Shown here piece after piece: positions 1-10,514 of a stretch of DNA of 42,495 nt. Under the pieces are notes generated by a model, which saw only the letters and a list, made by a program, of their open reading frames with translations, was not told the DNA's origin and searched no databases. A program made the position numbers and the translations under genes. How positions within the stretch are numbered: position 1 is the stretch's first letter; the number at the start of each line of letters is the position of its first letter. Source of the stretch: Halothiobacillaceae bacterium (lineage in GTDB: Bacteria; Pseudomonadota; Gammaproteobacteria; Halothiobacillales; Halothiobacillaceae); the NCBI GenBank assembly GCA_016938615.1, contig JAFGUH010000111.1, positions 1 through 42,495 of the forward strand, written 5' to 3'.

Positions 1-1
1 G

Positions 2-2131
<2,130 letters not shown>

Positions 2132-2341
2132 CCGTCCCACGGCCCGTCGTCCCGCGGGAGTTGAGTTCTGCCGCGGGCAGGCAGAGAATGGCGAGGGAAA
2201 ACGCGGCTCGAACGGGGCAGATTTCAGACAGGCCTATGGGTAAGCCCAAGGCGACCGTCCGATGCGGAAAGTGAAAGTCTTTCCCAGAGACGGCAACGCC
2301 ACGGATGCCCAGCCCAAGCCCCGCGACACCGGTATAGCACC

Positions 2342-2360
2342 GCATTCGTGCAGCGTCCCC
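2342..2360 (+). repeat. Possible relic end of the dispersed inverted-repeat element
   Basis: The stretch GCATTCGTGCAGCGTCCCC resembles the right ends of the elements at 20.2 and 35.1 kb (ATTCGTGCAG followed by a pyrimidine-rich TTCCC end). Upstream, around 2290-2310, a short GGCAACGCC...GATG segment is also reminiscent of the element interior. The left end cannot be located with confidence, so this is at best a degraded copy between metH and zapD. Confidence 0.3.
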
Positions 2361-2403
2361 AACGCGAGACGGCCGACTCACCCTCGACCTGCATCGGCAT
2401 TCA

Positions 2404-3183
2404 ATGGATCGGAACGTACCCCTGAAAACCTTCGAGCAACCGCTGAACGAACGGATCCGTGCCTGTCTCAGGCTCGATCACCTGTTCTCGCGCATCGATC
2501 ACCACCTGCAGAGCCCGTCGCGCGACGATACGCTCTGCACCGTGCTATTGCTGCTCGAGGCCGCCGACGTGCTCTCGCGCATCGACATCAAGCGCGAGCT
2601 GATCAAGGAGCTCGAGCGGCAACAGGCGCGGCTGATGAAGGTGCCCGACACCCCGGGCGTCGATCGCGAGAAGCTCAACGCCTTGCTGGAAAAGCAGGAA
2701 GGCCTGATCAAGGCGCTGCATGCCTATCACGCCCAACCCGGTGCACACCTCAAGAACCACGAACTCCTCAACGCCGTCCGGCAACGGGCCTCGATTCCCG
2801 GCGCCTTGTGCGAGTTCGACATTGCCGGCCTGCATTACTGGCTCGGCTTGTCGCCGGAGGAACGGCGCGAAGACATCGACGTCTGGCTCGAGCCGTTCAC
2901 TGACATTCGCCACGCCAACGAAATGGTGATCGACCTGATTCGCAACAGCGTCGACACCATGTCCGTCACCGCGGAGGATGGATTTCTCCAGCAGAGCATC
3001 GAGAGCGCGACCCCCTATCAGCTCCTGCGCGTACTCGTCGACGAGGACACCGTCTGCTACCCGGAGATCAGCGCCGGAAAGCATCGCTTTACCGTGCGCT
3101 TCATGACGCTCGATCGCGAGAACGGGCACCCGCGTCAGGTCCATGAAGACATCGAATTCCGCCTGGCTCTGTGCCGCCTGTGA
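2404..3183 (+). CDS. zapD: Cell division protein ZapD
   Basis: ZapD (YacF family) binds the C-terminal tail of FtsZ and cross-links protofilaments in the cytoplasmic Z-ring. The 259-residue product matches the family in length and pattern. It has an acidic/aliphatic helical N-terminal half (LNERIRACLRLDHLF near residue 15, ELERQQARLMKVPDT near 68) and a beta-rich C-terminal half with the conserved IPGALCEFDIAGLHYWL segment near 131-147. The ATG at 2404 is chosen because the conserved family N-terminus (PLKTFEQPLNERIR) follows within a few residues. Its end overlaps the longest possible reading of minC, but the better minC start lies 34 bp beyond the zapD stop. Its neighbours are the Min genes, a sensible division context, although zapD is more often found near coaE/yacG. 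Confidence 0.93.
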   Translation: MDRNVPLKTFEQPLNERIRACLRLDHLFSRIDHHLQSPSRDDTLCTVLLLLEAADVLSRIDIKRELIKELERQQARLMKVPDTPGVDREKLNALLEKQEGLIKALHAYHAQPGAHLKNHELLNAVRQRASIPGALCEFDIAGLHYWLGLSPEERREDIDVWLEPFTDIRHANEMVIDLIRNSVDTMSVTAEDGFLQQSIESATPYQLLRVLVDEDTVCYPEISAGKHRFTVRFMTLDRENGHPRQVHEDIEFRLALCRL

Positions 3184-3217
3184 CGGCCCAGTCGCCGCCA
3201 TTCCCACAACGATCAGG

Positions 3218-4033
3218 ATGAGTTCCGAGCCTCAAATGACCGCCACCACTCGCAAGGCTGACCGGACCGGCTCCGCGGCCCTCGACATCGATCAGCGCTC
3301 GCTGGCGCTCACCCACGTCCATCTTTACGAGACGCACCTGCTCAAGCTCACCCGCAGCTTGAGCGAACGATTCGGCAACCCGGGCGTCGGCGATGCGCGC
3401 GAACCCTGCGTGATCGACCTGGCCGCCATTGCTGACAGCGGCAAGTGGATCGACTTCCCGGCCCTGGTGAGCCTGTTGCGCAACTACCGGCTCGAGCCGG
3501 TGGGCGTGGTGCACGGCAACGACCAGCAAAAGACCCAGGCACGTGGCGCCGAGCTGCCGGTGTTCGACGACCAGACCGGAGCGGCCGGCGAAACGTCAGC
3601 GACCGAGCCGGCGCCGGCAGCCAAGGCGCCCCCATCCAGGCCGGAAGAGCCCGAGCCCGCTCCGGAACCGCCCGCCAGACCGGAACCACCGCCCGGCCCG
3701 GTCGCGCCGATGGTCCTGCGCCACCCGGTTCGCTCGGGCACCGAACTCTACGCCCAGGGGCAGGACATGGTGGTGATGAACACGGTCGGCGCCGGCGCGC
3801 GCGTGGTGGCCGACGGCTCGGTCTACATCCACGGTGCGCTCAAGGGCACCGCGGCGGCCGGCGCCGGAAACCAGGCGCAAGCACGCATTTTCTGCGAATC
3901 ATTCGAGCCGGAGATCATCGCGATCTGCGGCACGTTCCTCGACGGCGAGCAACTGGCGCAACACCCGGCCTGGGGCAAGCGCGTCGTGGTCGAACTCCGA
4001 GACGGCCAGCTGGCGGTGCAGGCGTTCGACTGA
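3218..4033 (+). CDS. minC: Septum site-determining protein MinC
   Basis: MinC inhibits FtsZ polymerisation away from mid-cell and is brought to the membrane by MinD. The 271-residue product has an N-terminal MinC_N domain (about 20-120), a long Pro/Glu-rich linker (about 130-180, repeated PEPP/PEP motifs), and the C-terminal beta-helix with the HPVRSGTELYAQGQDMVVM and VYIHGALKGTAAAG signatures (about 185-270) that binds MinD. The frame stays open upstream to 3143, inside zapD. ATG 3218 is preferred because it lies outside zapD and has a short AGG upstream; ATG 3236 is another possibility. The linker is richer in proline and alanine than in E. coli MinC. Confidence 0.93.
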   Translation: MSSEPQMTATTRKADRTGSAALDIDQRSLALTHVHLYETHLLKLTRSLSERFGNPGVGDAREPCVIDLAAIADSGKWIDFPALVSLLRNYRLEPVGVVHGNDQQKTQARGAELPVFDDQTGAAGETSATEPAPAAKAPPSRPEEPEPAPEPPARPEPPPGPVAPMVLRHPVRSGTELYAQGQDMVVMNTVGAGARVVADGSVYIHGALKGTAAAGAGNQAQARIFCESFEPEIIAICGTFLDGEQLAQHPAWGKRVVVELRDGQLAVQAFD

Positions 4034-4114
4034 GGCCAAGCGCCAACGGGCAAGCGGGATCGTTGGGAAAGGCATGGCTTTGTGGCACAGTCCGGCCGAC
4101 CTGACGATCCGGGA

Positions 4115-4136
4115 CCTGCCGGGCACGCCCGGCAGG
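4115..4136 (+). promoter_or_regulatory. Perfect 10-bp hairpin between minC and minD
   Basis: CCTGCCGGGC, a two-base loop, then GCCCGGCAGG. No run of T follows, only CGAGAAAAACG, so it is not a standard intrinsic terminator. It sits in the 146-bp gap between minC and minD, 44 bp before the minD start, and could attenuate or stabilise the message. Confidence 0.5.
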
Positions 4137-4179
4137 CGAGAAAAACGTCATTATTCTTTCGCGAGTAGGGAGACAATCC

Positions 4180-4995
4180 GTGTCCAAAGTCCTGGTGGTA
4201 ACTTCCGGTAAGGGCGGCGTTGGCAAAACGACGACCAGCGCGGCCATTTCGAGCGGGCTGGCCATGGCCGGCAAGAAGACCGTCGTGATCGACTTCGACG
4301 TCGGTCTGCGCAACCTAGACCTGATCATGGGTGTGGAGCGGCGAGTCGTCTACGACATCGTCAACGTCATTCATGGCGAGGCGGGCCTCAACCAGGCACT
4401 GATCCGTCACAAGGAGGTCGACAACCTCTACGTGCTGCCCGCCTCCCAGACCAAGGACAAGGACGCCCTGTCCGAAGACGGGGTCGGCAAGGTGCTCGAT
4501 GACCTGCGCGAGGAAGGCTTCGAGTACATCGTCTGCGACTCGCCGGCCGGCATCGAGCGTGGCGCCCAGCTCGCCATGTATTTTGCCGACGAGGCCATCG
4601 TGGTCTCCAACCCGGAGATCTCATCGGTGCGCGACTCCGACCGGATGCTGGGCATCCTCGCGAGCAAGTCGCGCCGGGCGAAGGAAGGCGAGACCGCGAT
4701 CAAGGAACACCTGCTGATCACCCGCTACGCCCCGGACCGGGTCGGTACCGGCGAGATGCTCTCGGTAGAAGACATGATGGAGATTCTCGCCGTGCCCTTA
4801 CTGGGCGTGATTCCCGAGTCCAACGCCGTCCTGCAGGCCTCCAACGCCGGCCGACCGGTAAACCTGGACAAGACCACGGACGCCGGCCAGGCCTACGAGG
4901 ACGCCGTCGCCCGTCTGCTGGGCGAGGAACGCCCGATGCGCTTCATCGAGATCGAGAAAAAGGGCTTTCTCGGTCGCCTGTTCGGTCGGAGTTAA
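4180..4995 (+). CDS. minD: Septum site-determining ATPase MinD
   Basis: MinD is a ParA/SIMIBI-type ATPase that dimerises on ATP, binds the membrane and recruits MinC, and is released by MinE. The 271 residues show the deviant Walker A GKGGVGKT (residues 10-17), the VIDFDVGLRNLDLIMG segment (about 36-51), CDSPAGIERG (about 119-128), and a C-terminal amphipathic membrane-targeting helix (FLGRLFGRS). The start is GTG 4180, seven bases after a good ribosome-binding sequence (AGGGAGA at 4167-4173). minE begins three bases after the stop, so the two are surely co-transcribed. Confidence 0.97.
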   Translation: MSKVLVVTSGKGGVGKTTTSAAISSGLAMAGKKTVVIDFDVGLRNLDLIMGVERRVVYDIVNVIHGEAGLNQALIRHKEVDNLYVLPASQTKDKDALSEDGVGKVLDDLREEGFEYIVCDSPAGIERGAQLAMYFADEAIVVSNPEISSVRDSDRMLGILASKSRRAKEGETAIKEHLLITRYAPDRVGTGEMLSVEDMMEILAVPLLGVIPESNAVLQASNAGRPVNLDKTTDAGQAYEDAVARLLGEERPMRFIEIEKKGFLGRLFGRS

Positions 4996-4998
4996 GCC

Positions 4999-5283
4999 AT
5001 GGGATTGCTCGATATCTTTCGCAACCGCACCCAGGATCCTTCGGCCAAGATGGCAAAGGAGCGCCTGCAGATCCTGATCGCCCACGAACGCGCCCAGGGA
5101 CAACACCGGGCGCCGACCTACCTGCCGGAGATGCAGAAAGAGATCCTGGAGGTCATTCGCAAGTACGTCCACGTCGAGGACGACGCGGTCAAGTTCGAGG
5201 TGGAACACAACGAGCAGTACGAACTGTTCGAACTCAACATCACCTTGCCCGAAAAGCTTGAAGGCACCCAGCGCCGGGAATGA
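4999..5283 (+). CDS. minE: Cell division topological specificity factor MinE
   Basis: MinE stimulates MinD ATPase and drives Min oscillation. The product is 94 residues. It has the N-terminal membrane-binding/anti-MinCD helix (MGLLDIFRNR, residues 1-10; AKERLQILIAHERA, about 19-32) and the C-terminal dimerisation domain (YLPEMQKEILEVIRKYV, about 41-57). The start codon lies three bases after the minD stop. A strong intrinsic terminator follows about 80 bp after the stop and closes the min transcript. Confidence 0.96.
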   Translation: MGLLDIFRNRTQDPSAKMAKERLQILIAHERAQGQHRAPTYLPEMQKEILEVIRKYVHVEDDAVKFEVEHNEQYELFELNITLPEKLEGTQRRE

Positions 5284-5364
5284 TCGCGTCAATTCATCGC
5301 TCGAGGTGAACCGAACCGGCGAGCAGACCCCACAGGGACCCGCAGATCGACCCGCAATCGACAC

Positions 5365-5396
5365 ACACCCCCGCCTACCGCGGGGGTGTCTTGTTA
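5365..5396 (+). terminator. Intrinsic terminator after minE
   Basis: Perfect 10-bp stem ACACCCCCGC / GCGGGGGTGT with loop CTACC, followed by CTTGTTAT. It is well placed to end the minCDE transcript. Confidence 0.85.
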
Positions 5397-5625
5397 TGGG
5401 CTTAGAAAAACATCTGCTGGCGCCGGTGGCGATGGATAGTTACCGTGAAGGTTGCACGACGCGATGCCAGGCATTGGGTGGAATCAACCTCCCCACTGTC
5501 CCGCCACCGTTCAGGAACGGCGGCACCTCTCGGCCCCGACATCCGGCGACTAGCGTCCGTGCGAACGATTTTCGCGGACAGCGCCCCGCAGCGGGGCGCG
5601 ACGCCATGCTTGAAGGCACCGGATC
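5397..5625. other. Intergenic stretch with no recognised gene
   Basis: Between the minE terminator and the transporter gene at 5626 there is no open frame with protein-like character and no clear promoter. It should hold the promoter of the YeeE-like pair, but no convincing -35/-10 boxes were found. Confidence 0.4.
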
Positions 5626-6144
5626 ATGGACTTGCTCTACACAGTGACCGACGCGTTTTTCGCCCCGCTCTGGCTCCCGGTCCTGGTTGGCGCGCTAATC
5701 GCGCTGCTCGCCTTCGCCCAACGCTGGATGGTCGACCAACCGCTGTCCTGCTCGACCGGCTTTGCGAACCTGGCCACCTGCCTGCGACCGGGGGGACGTC
5801 GTGACCGCGGCGGCGACTGGCGGATCGTCTTCCTGCTGGGCATCGTGCTCGGAGGCCTGCTCGCCGCCCTGACCGACGCCACGCCGGCCTGGCAAGGCAC
5901 GGCCGCCGAGTTCGGCCGCTTCTACACGGCCCTGGTACCCGACTCCACGGTCGGCTCGGCACTCTGGTGGCTGTTCGGCGGCGTGTTGATCGGGCTGGGA
6001 TCGCGGCTGGCCGGCGGCTGCACCTCGGGCCACACCATCGCCGGGGTCGCCATGGGCGCGCCGGCCAGCATCGTGGCATCGGCGGTCTTCTTCGCGGTAG
6101 CCGTGGGCACCGCCCAACTCGCCGCCTGGGCACTGGGGGTCTGA
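5626..6144 (+). CDS. YeeE/YedE-family (sulfur transport) membrane protein, first half
   Basis: A 172-residue integral membrane protein with about four hydrophobic segments and the family hallmark GGCTSGHTIAG (about residues 132-142). In the TsuA/YeeE group a Cys in this motif lies on the thiosulfate path. Full-length YeeE-type transporters contain two such repeats. Here each half is a separate gene, the second starting three bases downstream, so the pair probably assembles into one transporter. Substrate assignment to thiosulfate or another small sulfur species is from the family, not from this sequence. An unusually charged loop (RPGGRRDRGGDW, about 56-67) separates the first two segments. 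Confidence 0.85.
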   Translation: MDLLYTVTDAFFAPLWLPVLVGALIALLAFAQRWMVDQPLSCSTGFANLATCLRPGGRRDRGGDWRIVFLLGIVLGGLLAALTDATPAWQGTAAEFGRFYTALVPDSTVGSALWWLFGGVLIGLGSRLAGGCTSGHTIAGVAMGAPASIVASAVFFAVAVGTAQLAAWALGV

Positions 6145-6147
6145 ACC

Positions 6148-6573
6148 GTGCTCAATCGGCGCAACGTTCTCTTCCTGGCCTTCGGCATCGGCTTCGGCTT
6201 TCTCCTGAGCCGTGCCGGCGCCACCAGCCCGGCGATCATCAGCGATCTGCTGCTGTTTGAGGACCTGCGGCTGTTGTGGGTGATCGTCACCGCCGTGTGC
6301 CTGGGGGCTGCGCTCACCTGGATCGCCTGGCGCCTGCAGTGGCGGGCGCGCAATACCGGCCAGCCGATCACCATCCAGCACAAGCCGTTCAAGCGTGGTC
6401 TTGTGACCGGCGCGGTCCTGTTCGGACTCGGCTGGGCCGGTACCGGGGTCTGCCCCGGCACGGCACTGGCAATGATCGGTGAGGGCAAGGGTTTCGCCCT
6501 CTGGGTGGGTGCCGGCATCGTGCTCGGCGCCGGTGCCGGCAGCTGGGTCAGCCAACGGCTCGAGCGCGGGTAG
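6148..6573 (+). CDS. YeeE/YedE-family (DUF6691-like) membrane protein, second half
   Basis: A 141-residue membrane protein with about four hydrophobic segments and the motif GWAGTGVCPGTALAMIG (about residues 93-109), the counterpart of the GCTSGH motif in the preceding gene. It starts at GTG 6148, three bases after the stop of its partner, so it is translationally linked. The two-gene arrangement is common in proteobacteria that oxidise sulfur compounds, where the pair is usually annotated as a split sulfur transporter. Confidence 0.83.
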   Translation: MLNRRNVLFLAFGIGFGFLLSRAGATSPAIISDLLLFEDLRLLWVIVTAVCLGAALTWIAWRLQWRARNTGQPITIQHKPFKRGLVTGAVLFGLGWAGTGVCPGTALAMIGEGKGFALWVGAGIVLGAGAGSWVSQRLERG

Positions 6574-6612
6574 GGACCGTCTGCACGGGACAGTCTCCAC
6601 GACACCTGGCGG

Positions 6613-7278
6613 TCAGGCGGCGAGATGCTCCCGGGCATACCAGCCGTTCATCTTTCTCAGCATCATGGGGAACAGCTCGTCGAACCCGTCAGGCAACGAG
6701 TCGCGAACCACCGGCACATCGACCAAGCGCTCGGCCCATGCCCTGACCGTGGGCAGCGCGTCCCAGTCGACGATCGAGGTCGGCAGGGCGAACAAGCGCT
6801 GGAACAGCGGGGCGAAGGACGTGTCGACCAGCGATAGCGCCTCGCCGGAGAAGAAGGGGGCCGGCGGCGCCTTGGCCAGTTGGCGCTCAAGGTGTCCCAG
6901 TAGCGTAGCAAGCTCGTTGCGCTTGGCCGTGCTGCCCGCCTCTTCCGGCGCCGAGATCGTACCGAACATCGCGAACAACGCCGCCGATCCCATCTCGATC
7001 CAGCCTCGCTGCTGGGCGCGTTCAAGGGGATCGTCCGCCAGCATCCGCTCACCGAAGGACTCGTCGAGGAATTCGTTGATCACTGCCGATTCGAACAGCA
7101 CCGTCTCGTCAACCTTCAGGACCGGCACCTTGCCCAGCGGCGAGACCCCGGCAAACCACGGCGGCGGATCGTCGAGCTGGATGAAGGTGGTATCGAAGGG
7201 CACCCCCTTGTGCCGGAGCGTGATCACCGAACGCTGGACGAAGGGACAGAGCTTGAAGCTGATCAGTTCGAGTTGCAT
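6613..7278 (-). CDS. Glutathione S-transferase family protein
   Basis: A 221-residue cytosolic protein with an N-terminal thioredoxin-like domain. It has SFKLCPFVQRSVITLRHKG at residues 7-25, the cis-proline segment GKVPVLKV near 49-56, and FESAVINEFLDE near 62-73. A helical C-terminal domain follows, with the AGST_C pattern SLVDTSFAPLFQRL near 148-161. The CPF motif near residue 11 places a cysteine at the glutathione site, so it may act as a thiol transferase or dehydroascorbate-reductase-like (omega/beta) enzyme rather than a classical conjugating GST. It is convergent with the YeeE pair and divergent from hslR. The substrate is unknown. Confidence 0.88.
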   Translation of the reverse strand: MQLELISFKLCPFVQRSVITLRHKGVPFDTTFIQLDDPPPWFAGVSPLGKVPVLKVDETVLFESAVINEFLDESFGERMLADDPLERAQQRGWIEMGSAALFAMFGTISAPEEAGSTAKRNELATLLGHLERQLAKAPPAPFFSGEALSLVDTSFAPLFQRLFALPTSIVDWDALPTVRAWAERLVDVPVVRDSLPDGFDELFPMMLRKMNGWYAREHLAA

Positions 7279-7366
7279 GATGCCTCCACATCGAAAGAAT
7301 CCTCGGGCCGGACGCGGTCCGGCGAGTTCAACAGGTACCCAATCCTAGTGCATTGTCGCCCCTGAC

Positions 7367-7795
7367 TTGAAAAAACATCCCCCGAAAAAAACCACCGCTG
7401 CCGACCGCATCACACCCGACAGCCAGCGTCTGGACACTTGGCTCTGGGCCGCGCGCTTTTTCAAGACGCGCCAGCTGGCCTCGGTGGCCATCGATGGAGG
7501 CAAGGTCGAGATCAACGGTCAGGGCGTAAGCAAGCGCGGCAAGGCCGTCCGCCCGGGTGATCGGGTGACGATCACCAAGTCGGGAATGCGTTTCGTGGTC
7601 GACGTCGAGGGTCTCAACCCGAAGCGAGGCCCGGCGAGCGAGGCCCAGGCCCTGTACCGCGAGACGCCCGAGAGCCTGGAAAAACGCCGCCTGGTCGCCG
7701 AGCAACAACGCGCTGAACGCGAACTCAATCCGCACCACAAGCCCGCCAAACAGGCCCGTGCCCTGTTGCGAGCATTACGCGGCAAGTCCTTCTGA
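7367..7795 (+). CDS. hslR: RNA-binding S4-domain heat shock protein Hsp15
   Basis: Hsp15 binds 50S subunits that still carry peptidyl-tRNA after premature dissociation and helps recycle them. The 142 residues contain the S4 RNA-binding fold near the N-terminus (RLDTWLWAARFFKTRQLA at about 21-38, VEINGQGVSKRGKAVRPGDRV at about 47-67) and the basic C-terminal tail typical of HslR. The only start in frame before the S4 domain is a TTG at 7367, with no good ribosome-binding sequence, so the exact start is uncertain. The start codon is 88 bp from the divergent GST gene. Confidence 0.87.
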   Translation: MKKHPPKKTTAADRITPDSQRLDTWLWAARFFKTRQLASVAIDGGKVEINGQGVSKRGKAVRPGDRVTITKSGMRFVVDVEGLNPKRGPASEAQALYRETPESLEKRRLVAEQQRAERELNPHHKPAKQARALLRALRGKSF

Positions 7796-8034
7796 CACCA
7801 ACCCTTTCAGCGAGGCGCGCCTGCCACGCCCGGCTGAACACCGATCAGGCTGCCGAGCTCGGGCGTGGTCGGTGATGGGCGAGATCGACCGGATTTGAAA
7901 CTTGTGTCGCCCCGGGGGCTCAAAGCCCGTCAGGTGCGATGGCGACCGGCCCGCTGTCGGCCACGCCGCCATCGGCCCCGATGGCTAAACCACGCCGGAT
8001 ACGTCCGGACAATCGACAATAAGGAGAACGCGCA

Positions 8035-8247
8035 ATGACTACCAGAAATGCATTGATCGCCCTGATGATGGCCCTTGGCCTCACATTGGCCGGCTGCTCG
8101 GACAACGACGGGCCGGCGGAGAAGGCCGGCGAGCAGATCGACCAGACCATGGAAGAGGCCGGTGACGAGGTCGAGAAGGCCACCGACGAGATGGGTGGCG
8201 AGGCCGAAGAGGCCGGCGACAAGATGGAAGAAGAGACCGACTACTGA
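8035..8247 (+). CDS. Small acidic lipoprotein
   Basis: A 70-residue product with a signal peptide and lipobox LTLAGC (Cys20), followed by a highly acidic helical repeat rich in Glu, Asp and Ala. Heptad-like spacing (GEQIDQTMEEAGDEVEKATDEMGGEAEEAGDK) suggests a coiled coil. Short lipoproteins of this type (Lpp-like or YqhG/Smbp-like) are common in gammaproteobacteria, often stress-induced, and their roles are mostly unknown. ATG 8035 follows the ribosome-binding sequence AAGGAG by about eight bases. It has its own terminator and so is a single-gene unit. Confidence 0.85.
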   Translation: MTTRNALIALMMALGLTLAGCSDNDGPAEKAGEQIDQTMEEAGDEVEKATDEMGGEAEEAGDKMEEETDY

Positions 8248-8272
8248 TTCCCGCCGTCTCGCGGACCCGACC

Positions 8273-8297
8273 AGCCCCGGCAATGCCGGGGCTTTTT
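8273..8297 (+). terminator. Intrinsic terminator after the small lipoprotein gene
   Basis: Perfect 9-bp stem AGCCCCGGC / GCCGGGGCT with loop AAT, followed by TTTTCGTT. Confidence 0.9.
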
Positions 8298-8436
8298 CGT
8301 TGTCGGCCCGTGCATCACATCCGCGCGCCGCCCTGCCCCGTTGGCCATTGTTCGACGCTGGAGCGACTCGCTACACTGGCCGGCGCCCTGTTTCTCAGCA
8401 GGCGGGCCTCAGCAACCCAACAAACACCGGATCGTC

Positions 8437-9060
8437 ATGGCCATCACGATTGCGACCTTCATCTACCTGCTCTCGATCCCGCTCTGGCTGCTGGTCTGGT
8501 ACAGCGCTACCGGCTTCAAGCTGATGCGTCACAACCCGCTGTTGATGATCCCGTTCTTCCTGAGCCTGGCGTACCTGGCCGGCAACGCCATCCTGCTTGA
8601 GGTATTCACCGAGACCAGCGGGGCCACCTACGAGGAATCACGCATCCAGGCGATCACCGACCGGGCGATGATCGCCGCCCAGGCCATGGCCAGCGTGCTG
8701 ATCGTCGCCACCATCGTCTACGGCCTGTCGATCAAGCGGGTGCCGCTGCACTTCATCCGCTTCATGGTCTACTCGTTCATCGCCCTGCTCGGCGTTGTGG
8801 CGCCGATCCTGTGGATCCCTGCCGAACAGGCCGGCTTGTTCTTCGTGCTGCGGCACTTTCAGGCCACGGCGCTGAACTTCGGCCTGTTCCTCTGCGTTGC
8901 CGGAATCATCATGCTCTTGCGCGACCTGGTAACGCATGGCGATGCCCAGATCAGTCTCACCCCGGTCGATCCGATGATGCGTTGCCACGAGGATGACCAG
9001 GCGGCCGATCGCCGTGCCGGCGTGGCTGCACGGGAATCTAAGCCCGCGACCGAGCGCTGA
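8437..9060 (+). CDS. Integral membrane protein of unknown function
   Basis: About 207 residues with five or six hydrophobic segments: residues 1-22, 32-52, about 80-102, 112-135, 140-165. The tail (about 175-207) is hydrophilic and charged, and probably cytoplasmic. No family motif is recognised. The frame is open further upstream (TTG 8341), but ATG 8437 is preferred because a hydrophobic segment begins immediately (MAITIATFIYLLSIPLWLLV) and the upstream reading crosses the region just after the preceding terminator. Ribosome-binding sequence is weak. It converges on mltF with a 30-bp gap. Confidence 0.75.
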   Translation: MAITIATFIYLLSIPLWLLVWYSATGFKLMRHNPLLMIPFFLSLAYLAGNAILLEVFTETSGATYEESRIQAITDRAMIAAQAMASVLIVATIVYGLSIKRVPLHFIRFMVYSFIALLGVVAPILWIPAEQAGLFFVLRHFQATALNFGLFLCVAGIIMLLRDLVTHGDAQISLTPVDPMMRCHEDDQAADRRAGVAARESKPATER

Positions 9061-9090
9061 GCACCGCCGCCCATCGCCCTCACGTCCGGC

Positions 9091-10443
9091 TCAATCGGCG
9101 AGCGCCTGACCGATCACGTCACGGTAGTTGCGGATGCGCCGGACGTAATGCACCGATTCGTAGCCGCGCGCGTAGCCGTACTTCGTTTGCGGGTAGTAAC
9201 GCTCGTCAGCCTTGAGCGGCAGCACCTCGCGCATGTCGCTCCACGAGTCCGGGTCGCGGCCCAGCTCGCGGGCCAACTGGCGGGCATCCAGCACGTGCGC
9301 GCGGCCGAGGTTGTAGCTCGCCAGGGCCAGATAGGTGCGATCGGGTTCAGGGATGTCGGCCGGCAGACGCTCGCGACGGTCGGCAAGGTAACGGGCACCC
9401 GCGAGGATCGATTCGCGCGGGTTGAGCCGATCCTCGACTCCGAGTGAGGCGGCCGTGGGTTCCGTCAGCATCATGATGCCGCGCACGCCCGTGGGCGAGG
9501 TCGCCCGCGGGTCCCAGTGCGATTCCTGGTAGGCCATGGCTGCCAGCAAGTCGACGGGCAGCCCGGTGATCTCGCCCGCCTGCTCGAATTCGTCGAGGTA
9601 ACGCGGCAGTCGTTCATCCAGGCGGCGGTTCAGGGCGCGCAGGTCGACGAAATCGAACTCGCCGATGTAGGCGTAGTAGCGCTCGCGGACCCGATCGACG
9701 ACGGCCTGACCACGCTCGCTCTCACGCCAGTCGCGGCTCGCCGCCGCCAGGTCCCCGAGCGAGGCGACCGCATACCAACCCACCTGCTCGGGTGCCGAGA
9801 GATCGAAGGCGACCTCCAGGTTCGGCCAGTGACGTCTCACCACCTCAACGATCGACGAGTCGGCCACCGTGCAACCGATCTCGCGCCGGGCCACCCGGGT
9901 GAGCAGTACCTCGGTACTCAGATCGGCGTGCGTTTGAAAGCGCAACCCCTCCATCTGCTCGGCAAGGGCAGTTAGGCGGTCGACATAGCTCGATGCATCC
10001 GTCACCTGAAGATCGACGCCGACCAGATCCTCGACCGTATCCGGCAGCGGCCGGTCTTCGCGGTGGCAAACGACCTGCTGAATCACTTCACCGTGGGTGA
10101 GCGCTGCCTCGAATCGTCGGTCGCGCGAGTCGAGGTGTGTCAACCCAGCGGCCGCGAGATGCGCTCGACCTTCCTCCAAGGCCGCGAGCACTGCCGCGGT
10201 GGACTCGTGAACCTGCCACTCGACGCGCAGGCCCTGCGCGGCGGCGAATGCCTCGACCAGATCGTGTTCCGGTCCGGTCGGCTGCTGGTTCCGACCGATA
10301 TACCAGCTTACCGGTCCGTTGCGGGTGGCCACCACCAGGACACCGCCCTCAGACGGAGGCGCCGCGCCCGGGGGCTGGTCGTCGCCGCAGGCCGAAAGAA
10401 GGAGTGGCAGGAGCAGAGCAAGGGGGAGCAGGTACCGAAACAT
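9091..10443 (-). CDS. mltF: Membrane-bound lytic murein transglycosylase F
   Basis: Cleaves the MurNAc-GlcNAc bond of peptidoglycan, forming 1,6-anhydromuramic ends, in the periplasm. It carries a lipoprotein signal with lipobox LLSAC (Cys19). Residues about 35-260 form an ABC-type solute-binding (SBP_3) domain that regulates the enzyme. Residues about 290-445 form the SLT domain, with catalytic Glu in AYQESHWDPRATSPTGVRGIMML and the downstream ASYNLGRAHVLDAR segment. The 450-residue length is slightly shorter than E. coli MltF (518). It is a single gene, convergent with the unknown membrane protein. The N-terminal peptide is unusually leucine-rich. Confidence 0.93.
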   Translation of the reverse strand: MFRYLLPLALLLPLLLSACGDDQPPGAAPPSEGGVLVVATRNGPVSWYIGRNQQPTGPEHDLVEAFAAAQGLRVEWQVHESTAAVLAALEEGRAHLAAAGLTHLDSRDRRFEAALTHGEVIQQVVCHREDRPLPDTVEDLVGVDLQVTDASSYVDRLTALAEQMEGLRFQTHADLSTEVLLTRVARREIGCTVADSSIVEVVRRHWPNLEVAFDLSAPEQVGWYAVASLGDLAAASRDWRESERGQAVVDRVRERYYAYIGEFDFVDLRALNRRLDERLPRYLDEFEQAGEITGLPVDLLAAMAYQESHWDPRATSPTGVRGIMMLTEPTAASLGVEDRLNPRESILAGARYLADRRERLPADIPEPDRTYLALASYNLGRAHVLDARQLARELGRDPDSWSDMREVLPLKADERYYPQTKYGYARGYESVHYVRRIRNYRDVIGQALAD

Positions 10444-10514
10444 GAACGCCGGGATGTCATGGAGTTACCCTCAGAATAGCCCATATATGCACCGCCGCCG
10501 ATGATCGCGTCCCA

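Noticed and set aside
3143-3217. Upstream extension of minC into zapD
   Set aside because: The extra 25 residues overlap the zapD coding end, are not MinC-like, and a better-placed ATG exists at 3218.
4082-4100. TGGCACAG stretch upstream of minD as a sigma-54 promoter
   Set aside because: The -24-like TGGCAC is not followed by GC at the required 10-base distance.
6573-6590. GGGACCGTCTGCACG after the YeeE pair, similar to the element ends
   Set aside because: Only about 15 bases match, with no interior block or second end nearby; chance similarity or an untraceable relic.
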